Part shown: positions 12,301 to 24,596 of the stretch, piece by piece
Position numbering within the stretch: position 1 is the stretch's first letter
Layout of the letters: the number at the start of each line of letters is the position of its first letter
Source of the DNA: Henckelia pumila
Taxonomy: Eukaryota; Streptophyta; Magnoliopsida; Lamiales; Gesneriaceae
Assembly: GCF_033568475.1 (NCBI RefSeq)
Contig: NC_133120.1
Span: 84,586,151 to 84,650,150, forward strand
Length of the DNA stretch: 64,000 nt
Direction of reading: 5' to 3'
The notes under the pieces: generated by a model
Databases searched by the model: none
What the model saw: only the letters and a program-made list of their open reading frames with translations
What the model was told of the DNA's origin: nothing
Program-made: the position numbers and the translations under genes

Positions 12301-15060
12301 TGATTATTGTATGTCAATGGGAATCACTGTTGAACATCCTGTAGCTCATGTTCATACGCAAAATGGATTAGCTGAATCATTGATTAAACGTCTACAACTG
12401 ATTGCTAGACCAATGATTATGAAAAAAAACTCCCTATTTCTATATGGGGACATGCAATTTTACATGCTGCGGCATTAATTCGCATCAGACCAAGTGCATA
12501 TCATAAATTCTCTCCATTGCAACTTGCATTTGGTAAAGAACCAAATATCTCTCATCTAAGAATTTTTGGATGTATGGTGTATGTGCCTATTACACCACCT
12601 CAACGATCAAAAATGGGTCCTCAAAGAAAAATCGGTATTTATATCGGTTATGATAGTCCATCAATTATTCGATATCTTGAGCCTCAGACAAGCGATGTGT
12701 TTACAGCACGCTTTGCTGATTGTCATTTTAATGAAGAAATATTCCCAGTGTTAGGGGGAGAAAAAAAACACATCGAAAAAGAAATCACATGGTATGTACC
12801 ATCATTATTACATTTGGATCCAAGGACCAAACAATGTGAAAAAGATGTACAGCAAATTGTACATTTTCAAAGAATAGCAAATCAAATGCCAGATGCATTT
12901 GCAGACACAAAAGGGGTGACAAAATCATATATACATGCTATAAATGCCCCAGCTCGAATTGAAATTCCAAAGAAACAGATTGAAGACACTCATGATGTCA
13001 TTAAACGCCTGAAGCGTGGAAGGCCAGTCGGTTCCAAGGATAAAAATCCTCGGAAAAGAAAAGGCATAGAGAAGCACGATGATCATAAAATAAAACATGG
13101 TGTTTCAGAAGAAACACCTGATGATGAAAATGTTCTGTCAGAACCACAAACTGAAGAGAATCATGAAATCTCTATCAATTATATTAATACTGGAAAAATA
13201 TGGAACCGAAAAGACATAGAAGATATTGATGAGATATTTTTTTATAATGTGGATTGTGACATCATAAATGAAAATGAGGATCATGAACCAAAATCTTTTG
13301 GTGAATGTAAAACTCGTCATGATTGGGTCAAATGAAAAGATGCCATCCAGGTTGAATTAGATTCGCTGAATAAACGTAATGTTTTTGGACCTATAGTCCT
13401 CACACCTGAAGGTGTAAAATCTGTTGGATACAAATGGGTTTTTATTCGAAAGCGAAATGAGAAAAATGAAATAGTCAGATATAAAGCTAGACTTGTTGCA
13501 CAAGGTTTTTTTCAAAGGCCTGGAATTGATTATGAAGAAACGTATTCTCCTGTTATGGATGCAATTACGTTTCGATATTTGATTAGTTTGGCAGTGTCTG
13601 AAAATTTGGAAATATGTCTTATGGATGTTGTTACAGCTTACTTATACGGATCACTTGATAGTGATATATACATGAAAATCCCTGAAAGATTTAAGATGCC
13701 TGAAGCACAAAGTTCAAAACCCAGAGAATTTTATTCTGTAAAATTGCAAAGATCATTATATGGGTTGAAGCAATCAGACCGAATGTGGTATAATCGGCTA
13801 AGTGATCACTTGATGAAAAAGGGATATGTAAATGATCCAATATGCCCTTGTGTTTTCATCAAAAAAACAACATTCGGATGTGTAATCATTGCTGTATATG
13901 TTGATGATTTAAACATCATTGGAACGAATAAAGAAATTCAAGAAGTTATGATGTACTTGAAAGAAGAATTTGAAATGAAGGATCTTGAAAAAACGAAGTA
14001 CTGTCTGGGTTTGCAAATCGAACAAAAAGAATGTGGAATTTTTGTTCACCAGGCAAATTATACAGAAAAGATCCTTAAACATTTTAATATGGATAAATCA
14101 AATCCATTAAGTACTTCAATGGTTGTAAGATCATTAAACATAGAAAATGATCCATTCCGTCCATGTGAGGATGATGAAGTTATTCTTGGTCCAGAAGTAC
14201 CATATCTAAGTGTCATTGGTGCCCTTATGTATCTTGCAAATTGCACTAGACCTGATATATCTTTTGCTGTAAATTTATTGGCAAGATTCAATACATATCC
14301 AACAAAGAGGCACTGGAACGAAATTAAACATATATTCCGTTATCTACGAGGAACGACAGATTTGGGACTTTTGTACTCAAAAGATACCAATCAAAGTATC
14401 ATTGGTTATGCTGATGCTGGATATTTATTTGATCCACATAAGGCACGTTCCCAAACCGAATATGTATTTACTCGTGGAGGCACCGCAATTTCTTGGCGTT
14501 CACAGAAACAAACACTCGTAACAACTTCATCAAATCACGCCGAGATTATTGCATTACATGAAGCAAGTCGTGAATGTATGTGGTTAAAATCAATGACACA
14601 ACATATCCAAACTTCTTGTGGATTATCAGTAGACAAGAAGCCTGTGACGTTGTATGAAGACAATGCTGCATGTATTTTTCAAATGAAAGAAGGATACATC
14701 AAAAGTGACAGAACCAAACATATCCCCCCAAAGTTCTTTGCCTACACTCAAGAGCTTGAGAAGAATAAAGATATTGATATCTGTTACATTCAATCAAGTG
14801 AGAACTCATCAGATCTCTTCACAAAGGCACTTCCCACGACGATATTCAGAAAGCATATATACAACATCGAGATGCGCAATCTACGGAATATGTGAAGAAT
14901 CACTCATATTAATATGATGGGGAGTTTACGTGGCTGCACTCTTTTTTTCTTGCTATGGTTTTTATCCCACTGGGTTTTTCCTAGTAAGGTTTTTAACGAG
15001 GCAGCATAAAACAAGTAATAAAGACAATCATCATATGACGATCATCATCACAAAGGGGAG

Positions 15061-15292
15061 TGTTGAAAATATATTATATTATATTAGAATTATTGAAAAT
15101 TGAGTTGTATTATTTTGAAAATTAGTGTGTGATGATGTAGATGATGATGATTTAATTTTTGGACTAATCTCCCATTGAGATCTATAAATAGGTCTCTCCA
15201 TTTGTGTAGAAAAACACAATTTGAGAGAATAAATTTAAAGTGCGGAGTTTGAGAATATTTTGAGTTTTTGAGTTTTATAAATTTTACTTTTC

Positions 15293-15298
<6 letters not shown>
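15061..15298 (+). repeat. Element A 3' LTR
   Basis: 238 bases, aligned to the 5' LTR without gaps and with 5 substitutions. It is bordered on the right by the TA microsatellite that also borders the left end. Confidence 0.92.
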
Positions 15299-15326
<28 letters not shown>

Positions 15327-16168
15327 GGATGCTATATTCCGTGCTGACATATATAATACATTTTTTTCCCCTGATATAATATTGTACATTTGATCACTTA
15401 TAATTTATATTTTATAAATTTGAAATTCTCTGGCATGGAAGAAGTCCAATAGACCCTCTTAGCAAGTGCCATATGTATAAATGGATTTTTAGTTAAGTGA
15501 TGCTTATCAATTACGCTAACATTCTAACTTATTTATTGATGAATTACAAAAAAATACCGTGGATAATCGTATTAAACCATGTTTGACTTATTCATGAGAT
15601 GATGAAAAATAATATAAGGATAATAAATTAACATATTTAGATAAGATAATGATTGTGGATGACATATTTTGTAAAACTTAAATCAAACATTAATAAATCA
15701 AAATTGAATAATTTTTTTATCTTCCAAATCAAATGGTGTCTTAAGTAATAAGACTTCTCAAATTATTATAGTTAAAATTATGGACGGTGTATACTTTGCG
15801 ATTTGAGTGCTTCCTTTGCATGTCACAAACTGCAAAATTACATAACTTGGAATTTTAAAATAATCTATGATATATTTTAACAGTATTTACAACCTCTAAA
15901 AATAAGTGATTATTTTTCTTAACAAATTTATGAAGAAAAAAATTCATAATCACTTATATTTAAATATTGCAAACACTATGTTTATATGTTTAGCCTTTGA
16001 AAATTATCTTTGTAAGCACAAAAAATAATACTGGTTTTGTAATTTTCTTTCTATATATATTTTTTTTTTATCACAATAACTTCTCCTAATAAAGATTTTT
16101 TTAAAAAATTTATTGCAAAATTAAAAGATATAACGATTTTTTAGTCCATTAACTTGTTTGATTTTTAG
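15299..16168. other. Non-coding AT-rich spacer
   Basis: It starts with the right half of the TA microsatellite (to about 15324). The remainder has no supported gene, RNA or clear repeat boundary. Confidence 0.5.
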
Positions 16169-16384
16169 TTTTGGTCTATTAAATTTTTAAAGTTTGGTTT
16201 TGATACACTAAATTTTTATATTCAATTATTTTGATCCAATTGCTTACGTGATAATCGACAAATCACCAATTTTCAAAGTCACCTCATTATTTTTCGATAC
16301 TTCTTCAGCAATTAAATTAAAATAATTATCGAAAATTAAAAGTTAATGTATCAAACTAAACTTTAAAACTTTAGTAAACCAAAA
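16169..16384. mobile_element. MITE-like inverted-repeat element, about 216 bp
   Basis: The left end, TTTTGGTCTATTAAATTTTT, and the inverse of the right end (AGTAAACCAAAA) pair over about 65 bases with several mismatches, forming nearly a complete foldback. No convincing target duplication is visible, so superfamily is not assigned. It lies immediately left of the MULE. Confidence 0.6.
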
Positions 16385-16409
16385 TTCAATATTAAAGTAG
16401 GGAAAAAAA

Positions 16410-16525
16410 GGGTGGGTCGATCCTACAGATGTGGTAGTGCCCTGACTCATTTAAAATTTGAAATCTGTCCCTTTACTAATTTTCTTTTTTTATTTATTTT
16501 TTTGAGCTTTTACTTTACCATGGTT
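16410..16525 (+). repeat. MULE left terminal inverted repeat
   Basis: 116 bases from GGGTGGGTCG to TTTACCATGGTT. It is about 96% identical to the inverse of 48105-48220. Confidence 0.95.
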
Positions 16526-17404
16526 AAAATTTTGTGGGCCTAAAAACTTAACCATAACTACTATTATAAAAACTTTCCAAAAGTTAAAATAGCACATGAA
16601 TTTCAAACCCCTTTCACCAAATCTGAAGAGCACGACACCTACCACCATTGCAGTACGCCGTTGAAGGTCCCTCGCCGGTACACCGTCGAAGGTCTGCCAG
16701 CGTCACCGTCACAGTTGGTACACCGTCGATGCTAAGTTCAGTTCCTATTATGTTGACTGTTGTTTTGTGTGATTGTATCCTTTATTTTTTTTTTCAAAGC
16801 AAATTATTTTGCTTTTGAACGTGTAATCTGGTCGAATTGCACATTCTAAAAAATTTGTTGAACATTATCTTTCTTGATTTCGATTTCAAGAATATTATGA
16901 GTGTTTTGCTATTTGATTTTTAATTTTGCACCTTTCTAGAAAGGGTTAGGCCTGAGAACTACGGGCTTCTTGTAGAATCCAAAACTAATTCGGAAGGCTT
17001 CTTGCTGGTGTTTGTGACTAAATGTTGGTATCTTTCTTTAATTTTTCTTGAATTGTTTTACTTGATGGATCAATATTAATTAGAAACATCTTTTGAGTCC
17101 GAAAAGATTTTTTGATGTTCTAACATGTAAATTTCAAGAGGTTCCAAACATAATCATAATTTTAATCTTAATTCAGACTCGGTTAATATTTACGTAAATT
17201 AATCTGTTTTGTATAGACATGTGGATTTCATCCTTGTAGTGGTTGAGATTAACGTGTTTCCTTTAGTTTTTTTTCTTCACAATAAGACTTATTATATTTC
17301 AATTCTCTTTCGAATTTTCAGTTTTGGGTGTATTTAACTTTCAAATCTCCAAAAAAAGGATAATATGCATGCTAATAATTTTTATTTATAAATAACAGCA
17401 ATAA
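16526..17404. other. MULE interior, non-coding, with a GC-rich patch
   Basis: A GC-rich patch at about 16630-16735 with repeated ACACCGTCGA-like words stands out in AT-rich DNA. It could be a captured host 5' exon or UTR. At about 16940-17020 there is another exon-like stretch. No protein family is recognised in either. Confidence 0.35.
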
Positions 17405-17745
17405 CTAGAGAAATCGAGCCAAGTAATAATATCTCTCTGGAGTCGTGGCTTGCTCCGTCAGAAAATTAGTATAGATTGGATGTCGATGCCACTTACAAGG
17501 AGAGCTCCAATAGTTGCGTAATTGGAGGTGTGATTCTTAATCACAAGGGTCAGCCGGTTCTGGCTTCTGGTAAAAAAAATTATATGCTACATTTTGTCAC
17601 GATGGGTGAGTTCTTCCAATGCAAGATGGAAATAATACCGTTCGATAGCACAACATTCAGATTCAACACATCTCATTGGATTCTCTACTCGTCGTGCAAG
17701 TCGTCACAAGGCCAGAAGAAGATATTAGCTATGTGTGATCAAATA
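17405..17745 (+). pseudogene. RNase H-like (RVT_3-type) gene fragment inside the MULE
   Basis: Reading from a plausible splice acceptor near 17408, the plus strand shows SWLAPSEN, a stop, then YRLDVDATYKESSNSCVIGG and VILNHKGQPVLASGKK. This is the start of the plant RNase H-like RVT_3 fold (typically W.PP...KLNVDAA...GVVIRN..G). Further on, in a second frame, LDSLLVVQVVTRPEEDISYV matches the S-D-S-hh-V helix region. The piece therefore carries at least one stop and one frameshift and covers most of one domain. The domain occurs in LINE-derived and stand-alone plant proteins. Its place within MULE ends suggests transduplication (Pack-MULE style), but a buried LINE scrap is possible. Confidence 0.6.
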
Positions 17746-17811
17746 CATGATTGTAATGGGAATTGTAAAATAAATTCTTATTATCCCCTTACGAAAATGA
17801 TGTTATTTTAA

Positions 17812-18759
17812 TATAATTTATTGATCTTCTTTAACTTTTTTGATTAACAGTTTTGATTAAGTTTGAGTGAAATTGGTCGGGATCAAGTATGTCAAAATTG
17901 GTAGAATTTGAAAGCAAACTTTAAAGTCGCACGACTATGCGAGTAAATGCCAACTAAACATATGCCAACTAAAAATCATGAGAATTCGAATTACATTGAT
18001 TTAAGGGGAAAAAATATCTCTCGTTTATCATATTATGTTAAAAACTACTTTGAAATGTTAAGTATCTTGTTTTTAATATAAACAAGAGACATGTAGACAA
18101 AATGGTACATAAGTTTGCTCAATATAGTATGCACTCCCATGAGGATTTTGTATTTGCTGATAATATCCCTATCTTATTGTCTTATGCTGTGCAAAATGAC
18201 CTTTTAACACAATAATAAAATCGTGTATATTCCTTTAAAAAAACAATAGACACCGACATGAGAAAATAATATCTATTATATGGATTAAATGAAACAACTT
18301 CACCTCATGTCTACAAAAACAACATCATTTCAATCATTCAATACAAAAGAAACAGAAGAAAAATAAACATTTGGATAAATACATTTCATTCACAACCCAC
18401 ATTATCCACCAAAATGAGAAATACACACATGTTCAATTCATAATGTTGATTCTAATAATCTCCAAGAATACAACCAAAACAAATTACATCTAATTATGGC
18501 ATTTTTTTGTCTAAATCAAAATAAATCATTCTTGATGTCATCATTCCACAACTGAGTTTTTACCTTCATTTTCTTCATCAAATCAAAACCTGGAAAAAAA
18601 ATTACTTGAAACAAGAAGTTTTAAATTTTTTTGTTCTTCTTGCTATCACAACTCAAAATTTAAAAATTTAACAAGTTACCTGTGCTCAGTTGATCATATT
18701 GTCCATAGAAGTGTTCTTGGAATATCTTTAACAAAAAATGCACCTTGACTAGGCGAACT
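17812..18759. other. MULE interior, non-coding
   Basis: AT-rich sequence between the RNase H fragment and the 3' end of the transposase gene. It presumably holds the transposase 3' UTR. No gene is supported. Confidence 0.5.
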
Positions 18760-19616
18760 TCAGTGGTTATCAAAAGGTCCCTATGTAAACATAAAAAAAA
18801 ACTTCATGATTATTCACTTAACTTTGAAAATTAATTAAACTAACTCAAATTTATGAATGTTGAAACTTCATTAATAAAATACATTCACCCATTGAGATTG
18901 ATATTCATGAAATGATTGATTGCTTCCAAATTGAGGCGCAGTGGATGGAAATTGATAAGATTGAGCATTAGTGTAATGTGATGAAGGTGTCATTGGATAT
19001 TGTGGTTGTAGGACATTGTTTGCATCCTGTGAACTTTGTCCTTTTCCTTTGGTGAATTTTTCATCTAAATTGTGTAGAGTAATACATAATCAAGGATTTA
19101 GTTAATAAATAAATATAATCATAAATAAAATAAAAACTTACTTGATTTCGCGGCTTTGACATTTCTTTTTCTTTTTTTGTTTTTGCCATCCCAATGACGT
19201 ACAATATTAGTGTCAGTGATTCCTCTTGACTTGACACTAATAGGATTACGCACGAACATTTCGTTTAACATGACATTCTCTTTTTCAGCAACATTTTTGG
19301 AAGCATTTTGATTATCTAGCCCTATTTCTTCGAGCAACACATTTATTTGCTTGCATGTACTATCAAGAATTTCAGTCAACTTACTTCTTGCTATTTCATG
19401 AGCTTTACATCTCATGCTAAGAGAATATATCGAACTCATACTGTGATTAACAAACACCATCTCAGATTCACGACCACTTTCACTTTCAATTTCTCCAGCA
19501 TCATCAAGTATTATATTCCTTGAATTTTTCATCCATCGTTTCTTTATGCATGAATTGGGAATGATATGCACATTCATCACATTAAAGACTTTTAAAGCAT
19601 GCTTGCACAATATTCC
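18760..19616 (-). pseudogene. MULE FAR1-like transposase, C-terminal part (3 exon pieces)
   Basis: This is the downstream half of the transposase split by element B. Minus-strand pieces are 19142-19616, 18889-19064 and 18760-18780, joined by GT-AG borders (donor TCAA|GTAAG, acceptor TTTAG, donor TGG|GTGAA, acceptor CATAG), ending QSQWGPFDNH and TGA. The first piece opens with LCKHALKVFN, the second half of the SWIM zinc finger (C-x-H). It is followed by IPNSCIKKRWMKNSR, the usual tail of FAR1/MULE transposases, a predicted helical segment, and a basic KNKKRKRN patch that could act as a nuclear localisation signal. No break is visible in this half. Confidence 0.82.
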
Positions 19617-21513
19617 TGTAAAGACCCGATGCTAATTACCTTATTATTTGGCTAAATTTGATAATAATTATTTTAAAGTGGTGAATTAAAATAATTAAGC
19701 CAGATAATTTAATTGTGTGTTAAAAGTATGTATTAGAAATATCGGTGTATAGACGGTATTAAAATACATATTTAATTTTTATGGCACACATGAGTTGGAA
19801 TTAATTTAACCGGGTCAAGTTTTGGACTCAATTAAATAAATACACACACATAAGCATATAATATACTATATCACCGTATTTCCTCATTTCTCTCTCCCCG
19901 TGTGTGTCGTCTCCTTCTTCCTTCCTTTTCTTTTCATTTTTCGTTTCTTCAAACCCCGATATCTCCTCCGTTGTTGCTCCAAAAATTATTCCGAGCGTAG
20001 TTCCGGAATCCTCGCGACGAGAGCTTTCTTTTAGTACCAATTTCGTAAGCTTTTATCTCGTCGCTCGAAACTCGATTTCGCACCAGCCGCGCCGTTCGCC
20101 GCCGGAGCTAGGAAGAGTATTATTCCAGTCGTTTAGACCTTTAATTCGAAGTTTTGAGGTATATTTCGAGTTAGGGTTTGAATTTCGGAATTTTTGGTTG
20201 AATTCGAATCCAAATAATTGATATATGATTATTTGTTGGTTGTAGGTGCTATATTTGATCCGATTTGAGGTATAGATCGAATTCCCTATTTTTCTGGAAT
20301 TTATTTCGAAAATTCAGTATGTGTATATTAGGGATTTTTGAATTATTGTGTTGAATTATTGAATGTTTGGGTCTTGGAATACCTTAGAATTAATATATAA
20401 TAATTCTGGAATTTTTGGGAATTTATCGGATTTTTTCAGAATATTAATTTGGATATTTTTGACCCTAGGATTGAATATTTAAATTGTTTGGAAGTTGAAA
20501 TATATGTTAGAATTGATGGAAATGGTAATTGCCTCAGGTTTGGAGTAATTAGGATTGCACCAAGTTTGTAATAATTACTTTGGTAATTATTTGGCAATTA
20601 AGGTACGGATTGATCGCTATCTTACAGCCTTTATGAGGATATGTAAAATGTCTAATTGTTATTTGAGGTATTGGCTTGTTTATATATTTTATATGATGAT
20701 TGTGATGAATGATGCATTGCATTCATATTGAGCCATTATTCTCTTATTCCTGAGATTGTTATCCACTCTTTAATTAGTTGTCTAGAAATCTGATGCTAGC
20801 GTAAGAGCCGCGCAGTTCTGCAGACTGTCCCCCTTGACGCGTACTGATGCAGGGCCGCGCAGTGTTTGAACTGTTCCCCTAGCACAGGTGGCCACATATT
20901 AGCTATTGTTCTTTGGATCCAGATTTTGATATCCGATGTTCCTTGGTACCATTCACTTGCATTGAATTAGTTGTTTTACATATCATTTATTTTGCTGTAA
21001 TTTATTTGATCTTCGTACTGGGGTTTGACCCCTGTCCCTCGGGACTGCTGTGGTTTTGTTCTTATTGCCATGGCAGGTAATACAGGTGGTTCTGTTGCCT
21101 CTGGTGGTACATCTGCCAGTGGAGCCCAGGGAGGGTATTGAGTCGTTGTGAGTTCCCAGTTATTATATATTATTATTGGAGTCTTTTATTTGCCGGGGAG
21201 ATGCCCCGTGTATCTGTATTGATATTTTTGTGACGTTGGAATTTGCTTGTTGATGTGTTTAGCCTTGCCGGCTTGCATGTGTTTAGTCCTGGCCAGTGCG
21301 GCTGTAGGTTTGTGTGTTGTCGAATTGGACACTATTTTCGAGTATTGTATTGCTGTTTGAGTTTTTGATTTTCCCTGGTATGTCCGATTTACGGGGAGGT
21401 CATGCCGAATTTTTGGTAGGACCAAAAGAAAAATTTTAACTCGTTTTCGCTGTTTACATTAATTACTCTTGATTGCATGATCATTAAATACTAATCAGGA
21501 ACGGGCCCTCACA
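19617..21513 (+). repeat. Element B 5' LTR
   Basis: About 1.9 kb, TG...CA, immediately followed by a tRNA-iMet primer site. It includes two GGCCGCGCAG-type words near 20.8 kb. Short reading frames in it are not genes. Confidence 0.9.
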
Positions 21514-24500
21514 TTTGGTATCAGAGCATAAACTGGGATATGCTCGAAATAGAGTCTAGTACACTTGAGTCTAGGCACGAATGAAGATGATTGCGTATTT
21601 GTTTGACTACTTGCTCTTATCTGTTAATTGTTACTTGAATAATTTGCTCTAGAGTTAGTAGTTAACTAGGCTTTGACTTTTAGTTAAGCTCGTTTGCCTA
21701 GAATTATGTTATCATCTTGTGTTATATTTGGCCTAAAGATTTGACCTTGGATTTCTTTAGATGGCCCATAGACTTCGAGGTGGAAAAGGAAAGAATGTTG
21801 TCCAAGAATCTGGCGGTCAGAATGAGGTTGGTCTTGATGGAGTCTTGCGTGGAAGACGTGGTCGTCCTGCAAGAAATGTAATAAAAGATATTGATGCTGA
21901 AGTGGACCAGCTGGGCAATCAAGTTGATGAAATGGAGTTGGTGGTCGCTAGATTTCAAAGATTGAATCCACCCACCTTCAGTGGAGATGAAGGCAGTGAA
22001 AAAGATGAATCTTGGTTGAGAGCCATGAACAACCTGTTCGGGTTGGTGCACTATAATTCTGAACGAAGGGTATCAATGGTGGTTCTACAACTGAAAGATA
22101 CTGCTGAACGTTGGTGGGAGGCTATGAGAACAGCTCTGGTTGAGGCTGGTAAACCTGTTACTTGGGATGTTTTTTGCTCCAAGTTCCGACAAGAATATGA
22201 TCCACCTTCTTTTGTGGCAGAGAAAACATCTGAGTTCTTCAATCTGGTTCAAGGTGATTTGAGTGCTGCAGAGTATGCCAGAAAGCTGTCTTCATTGTTT
22301 ACTTATGTGCCACACATTGCTTCTAAAGATGGGGCTAAACTTTAAAAGTTTATGGAAGGACTAAATCAGAATCTTTACTCCTTGGTCTTGGCCAGCAACC
22401 CAGTTGATTATGCTGATGCGGTTGACAAAGCCATCAGACAGGAAGCAGGGTTAAGAAGGGGTCGACCGCAGTATACTATGCAAGCACCCTCTGGCAGTGC
22501 ACCATTTTCAGCAAACACCTCTTTTGCACCTCAGCAATCATTTCAGCAACCTAGACCGCAGAGATTTAAGCCTAAGGGAAAACAATTCAAGAAAAAGTCA
22601 TTTAGCACTTCCTCTAGTTCTGGTAGTTCTCGTGGTGGGGGATCTTCATGGGTTCCTAGAGAGTCTTGAAATATTGTGGAGGAAGGCATTCATCCGATCA
22701 GTGCATAGGAGTTCAGGGAGTCTGTCGTACTTGTGGCCAACCAGGACATTATGTAAAGGTTTGTCCTAGTGGGGGAGGACAGCAGCATCAGTCTTCTCAG
22801 TTTAGCCAGTTTCCTCGAGCTCCAGCTCCTAGACCTTTCACTCCTCAGTTTACGCCGCAACCCAGTTTCTCCCAGCCGAGAGGTCCTCCTCAGCAGCAGT
22901 TCCCAGGGCCTCAGCAGGCTAGAGTTCATGCATTGACTCACGACCAGGCTCAGGATGCACCTGGAGGGGTTATAGCAGGTATATGTTTTATCTTTGATCA
23001 TCCTGCTCGTATATTGATAGACACAGGAGCATCTCATTCATTTCTATGTGCTGCATTTATTGTTGAGCATGAGATTGCTACTACCTTGTTGATTGATCCA
23101 GTGTCTGTGTCTACCCCTGCCGGTGTGTATTTGAGGTCGCATGATATAGTGATAAACTGTGTAATTCGTTTCGATGAAAGCATTATGATAACCAACTTGA
23201 TTAAGTTGTCTATGTCTGATTTTGATTGTATTATCGGAATGGATACTTTGACCAACTATCGAGCTACAGTTGACTGTTTTCATGGAGTAGTAAGATTCCG
23301 ACCGTATGTTGGTGGCAAATGGAATTTTTATGGTGATGATTCTCGATCCCGTATTCCTTTAGTGTCAGCCATGCAGATGTTTGGGTTATTGTCTGCTGGA
23401 AATGAAGGGTATTTGATCTATGCAGTAGATGCTACTCAAGACAAGGGATTGAAGGTTTTAGATATTCCAGTGGTTGAGGAATTTCCTGACATATTTCCCG
23501 AAGAGATTCCAGGCTTTCCGCCTCAAAGGGAAATAGATTTTAGTATTGATTTGATGTCATGAGCAAATCCAGTTTCCAAAGCACCTTATCGAATAGCTCC
23601 AGCAGAATTGAAAGAATTAAAAGAACAGTTGCAGGATCTTCTGGAGAAAGGTTACATCAGGCCAAGTATGTCGCCTTGGGGAGCTCCTATACTGTTTGTG
23701 AAAAAGAAAGATGGATTGATGAGGATGTGCATTGATTATCGTAATTTAAATCAGATCACAGTGAAGAATAAATACTCATTACCACGCATTGACGATCTGT
23801 TTGATCAGTTGCAAGGTACGTCTGTGTACTCAAAAATTGATCTTCGTTCTGGTTACCATCAGCTTCGAGTCCGTGAAGATGATATTCCAAAGACAGCATT
23901 TCAGACACGATATGGTCACTATGAATTCCTCGTCATGCCATTTGGGTTAACGAATGCTCCAGCGGTTTTTATGGATCTGATGAACCGTATATTTCGAGAG
24001 TTTATAGACAGATTTGTTATCGTTTTCATTGATGACATTCTGATCTATTCAAAATCGTTGAAGGAGCATCGAGATCATTTGAGGCTAGTTCTTCAAACTC
24101 TCAGAACTGCACAACTGTACGCCAATTTTTCAAAGTGTGAGTTCTGGTTAGACCGAGTTGTATTTTTGGGACATGTAATATCAGCTCAAGGAGTGTCTGT
24201 TGATCCCATTAAGATTGATGTCATCCTTAATTGGACAACACCCAGGAATGTTTCTGAGATTCGTAGTTTCTTGGGATTGGCTGGATATTATAGGCGATTT
24301 ATCGAAGGATTTTCTAAAATAGCGAAGCCTATGACACAACTGACACAGAAAGATCGACGTTTTGTTTGGACTAGAGAGTGTGAAACTAGTTTTCAGACTT
24401 TGAAAGAAAAGTTAACCACAGCCCCTGTTTTAGCTTTACCTTCGGGCTCAGGTGGGTTTGTCGTCTGTACAGATGCTTCTCTAAATGGACTTGGATGTGT

Positions 24501-24596
24501 TTTGATGCAGCATGAGCGAGTTATTGCTTATGCATCACGTCAGTTGAAGCCTCATGAAACTCGATATCCAGTTCATGATTTAGAGTTGGGTGCCAT

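Larger units (their letters stand above)
9150..15298 (+). mobile_element. Element A: Ty1/copia LTR retrotransposon (fossil)
   Basis: LTRs of 238 bases at 9150-9387 and 15061-15298 begin TGTTGAAAAT and end CACAACA. They flank an internal region with gag (about 10.2-11.3 kb, zinc knuckle CYRCGTPGHWSRTC), protease, integrase (about 11.7-13.3 kb) and reverse transcriptase/RNase H (about 13.4-14.9 kb, YVDDLN). The order gag-PR-INT-RT-RH defines Ty1/copia. A purine tract, AAAGGGGAG, lies just before the 3' LTR. The leader at about 9.67-9.83 kb holds a direct repeat of roughly 50 bases. The LTRs differ at 5 of 238 sites (2.1%), roughly 0.8 Myr at 1.3e-8 per site per year and older with slower rates. 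The coding part is broken, with about half a dozen breaks. Confidence 0.93.

Noticed and set aside
21516-21527. TGGTATCAGAGC words as tRNA genes
   Set aside because: These are primer-binding sites next to LTRs of elements B, C and D. No tRNA cloverleaf is present.
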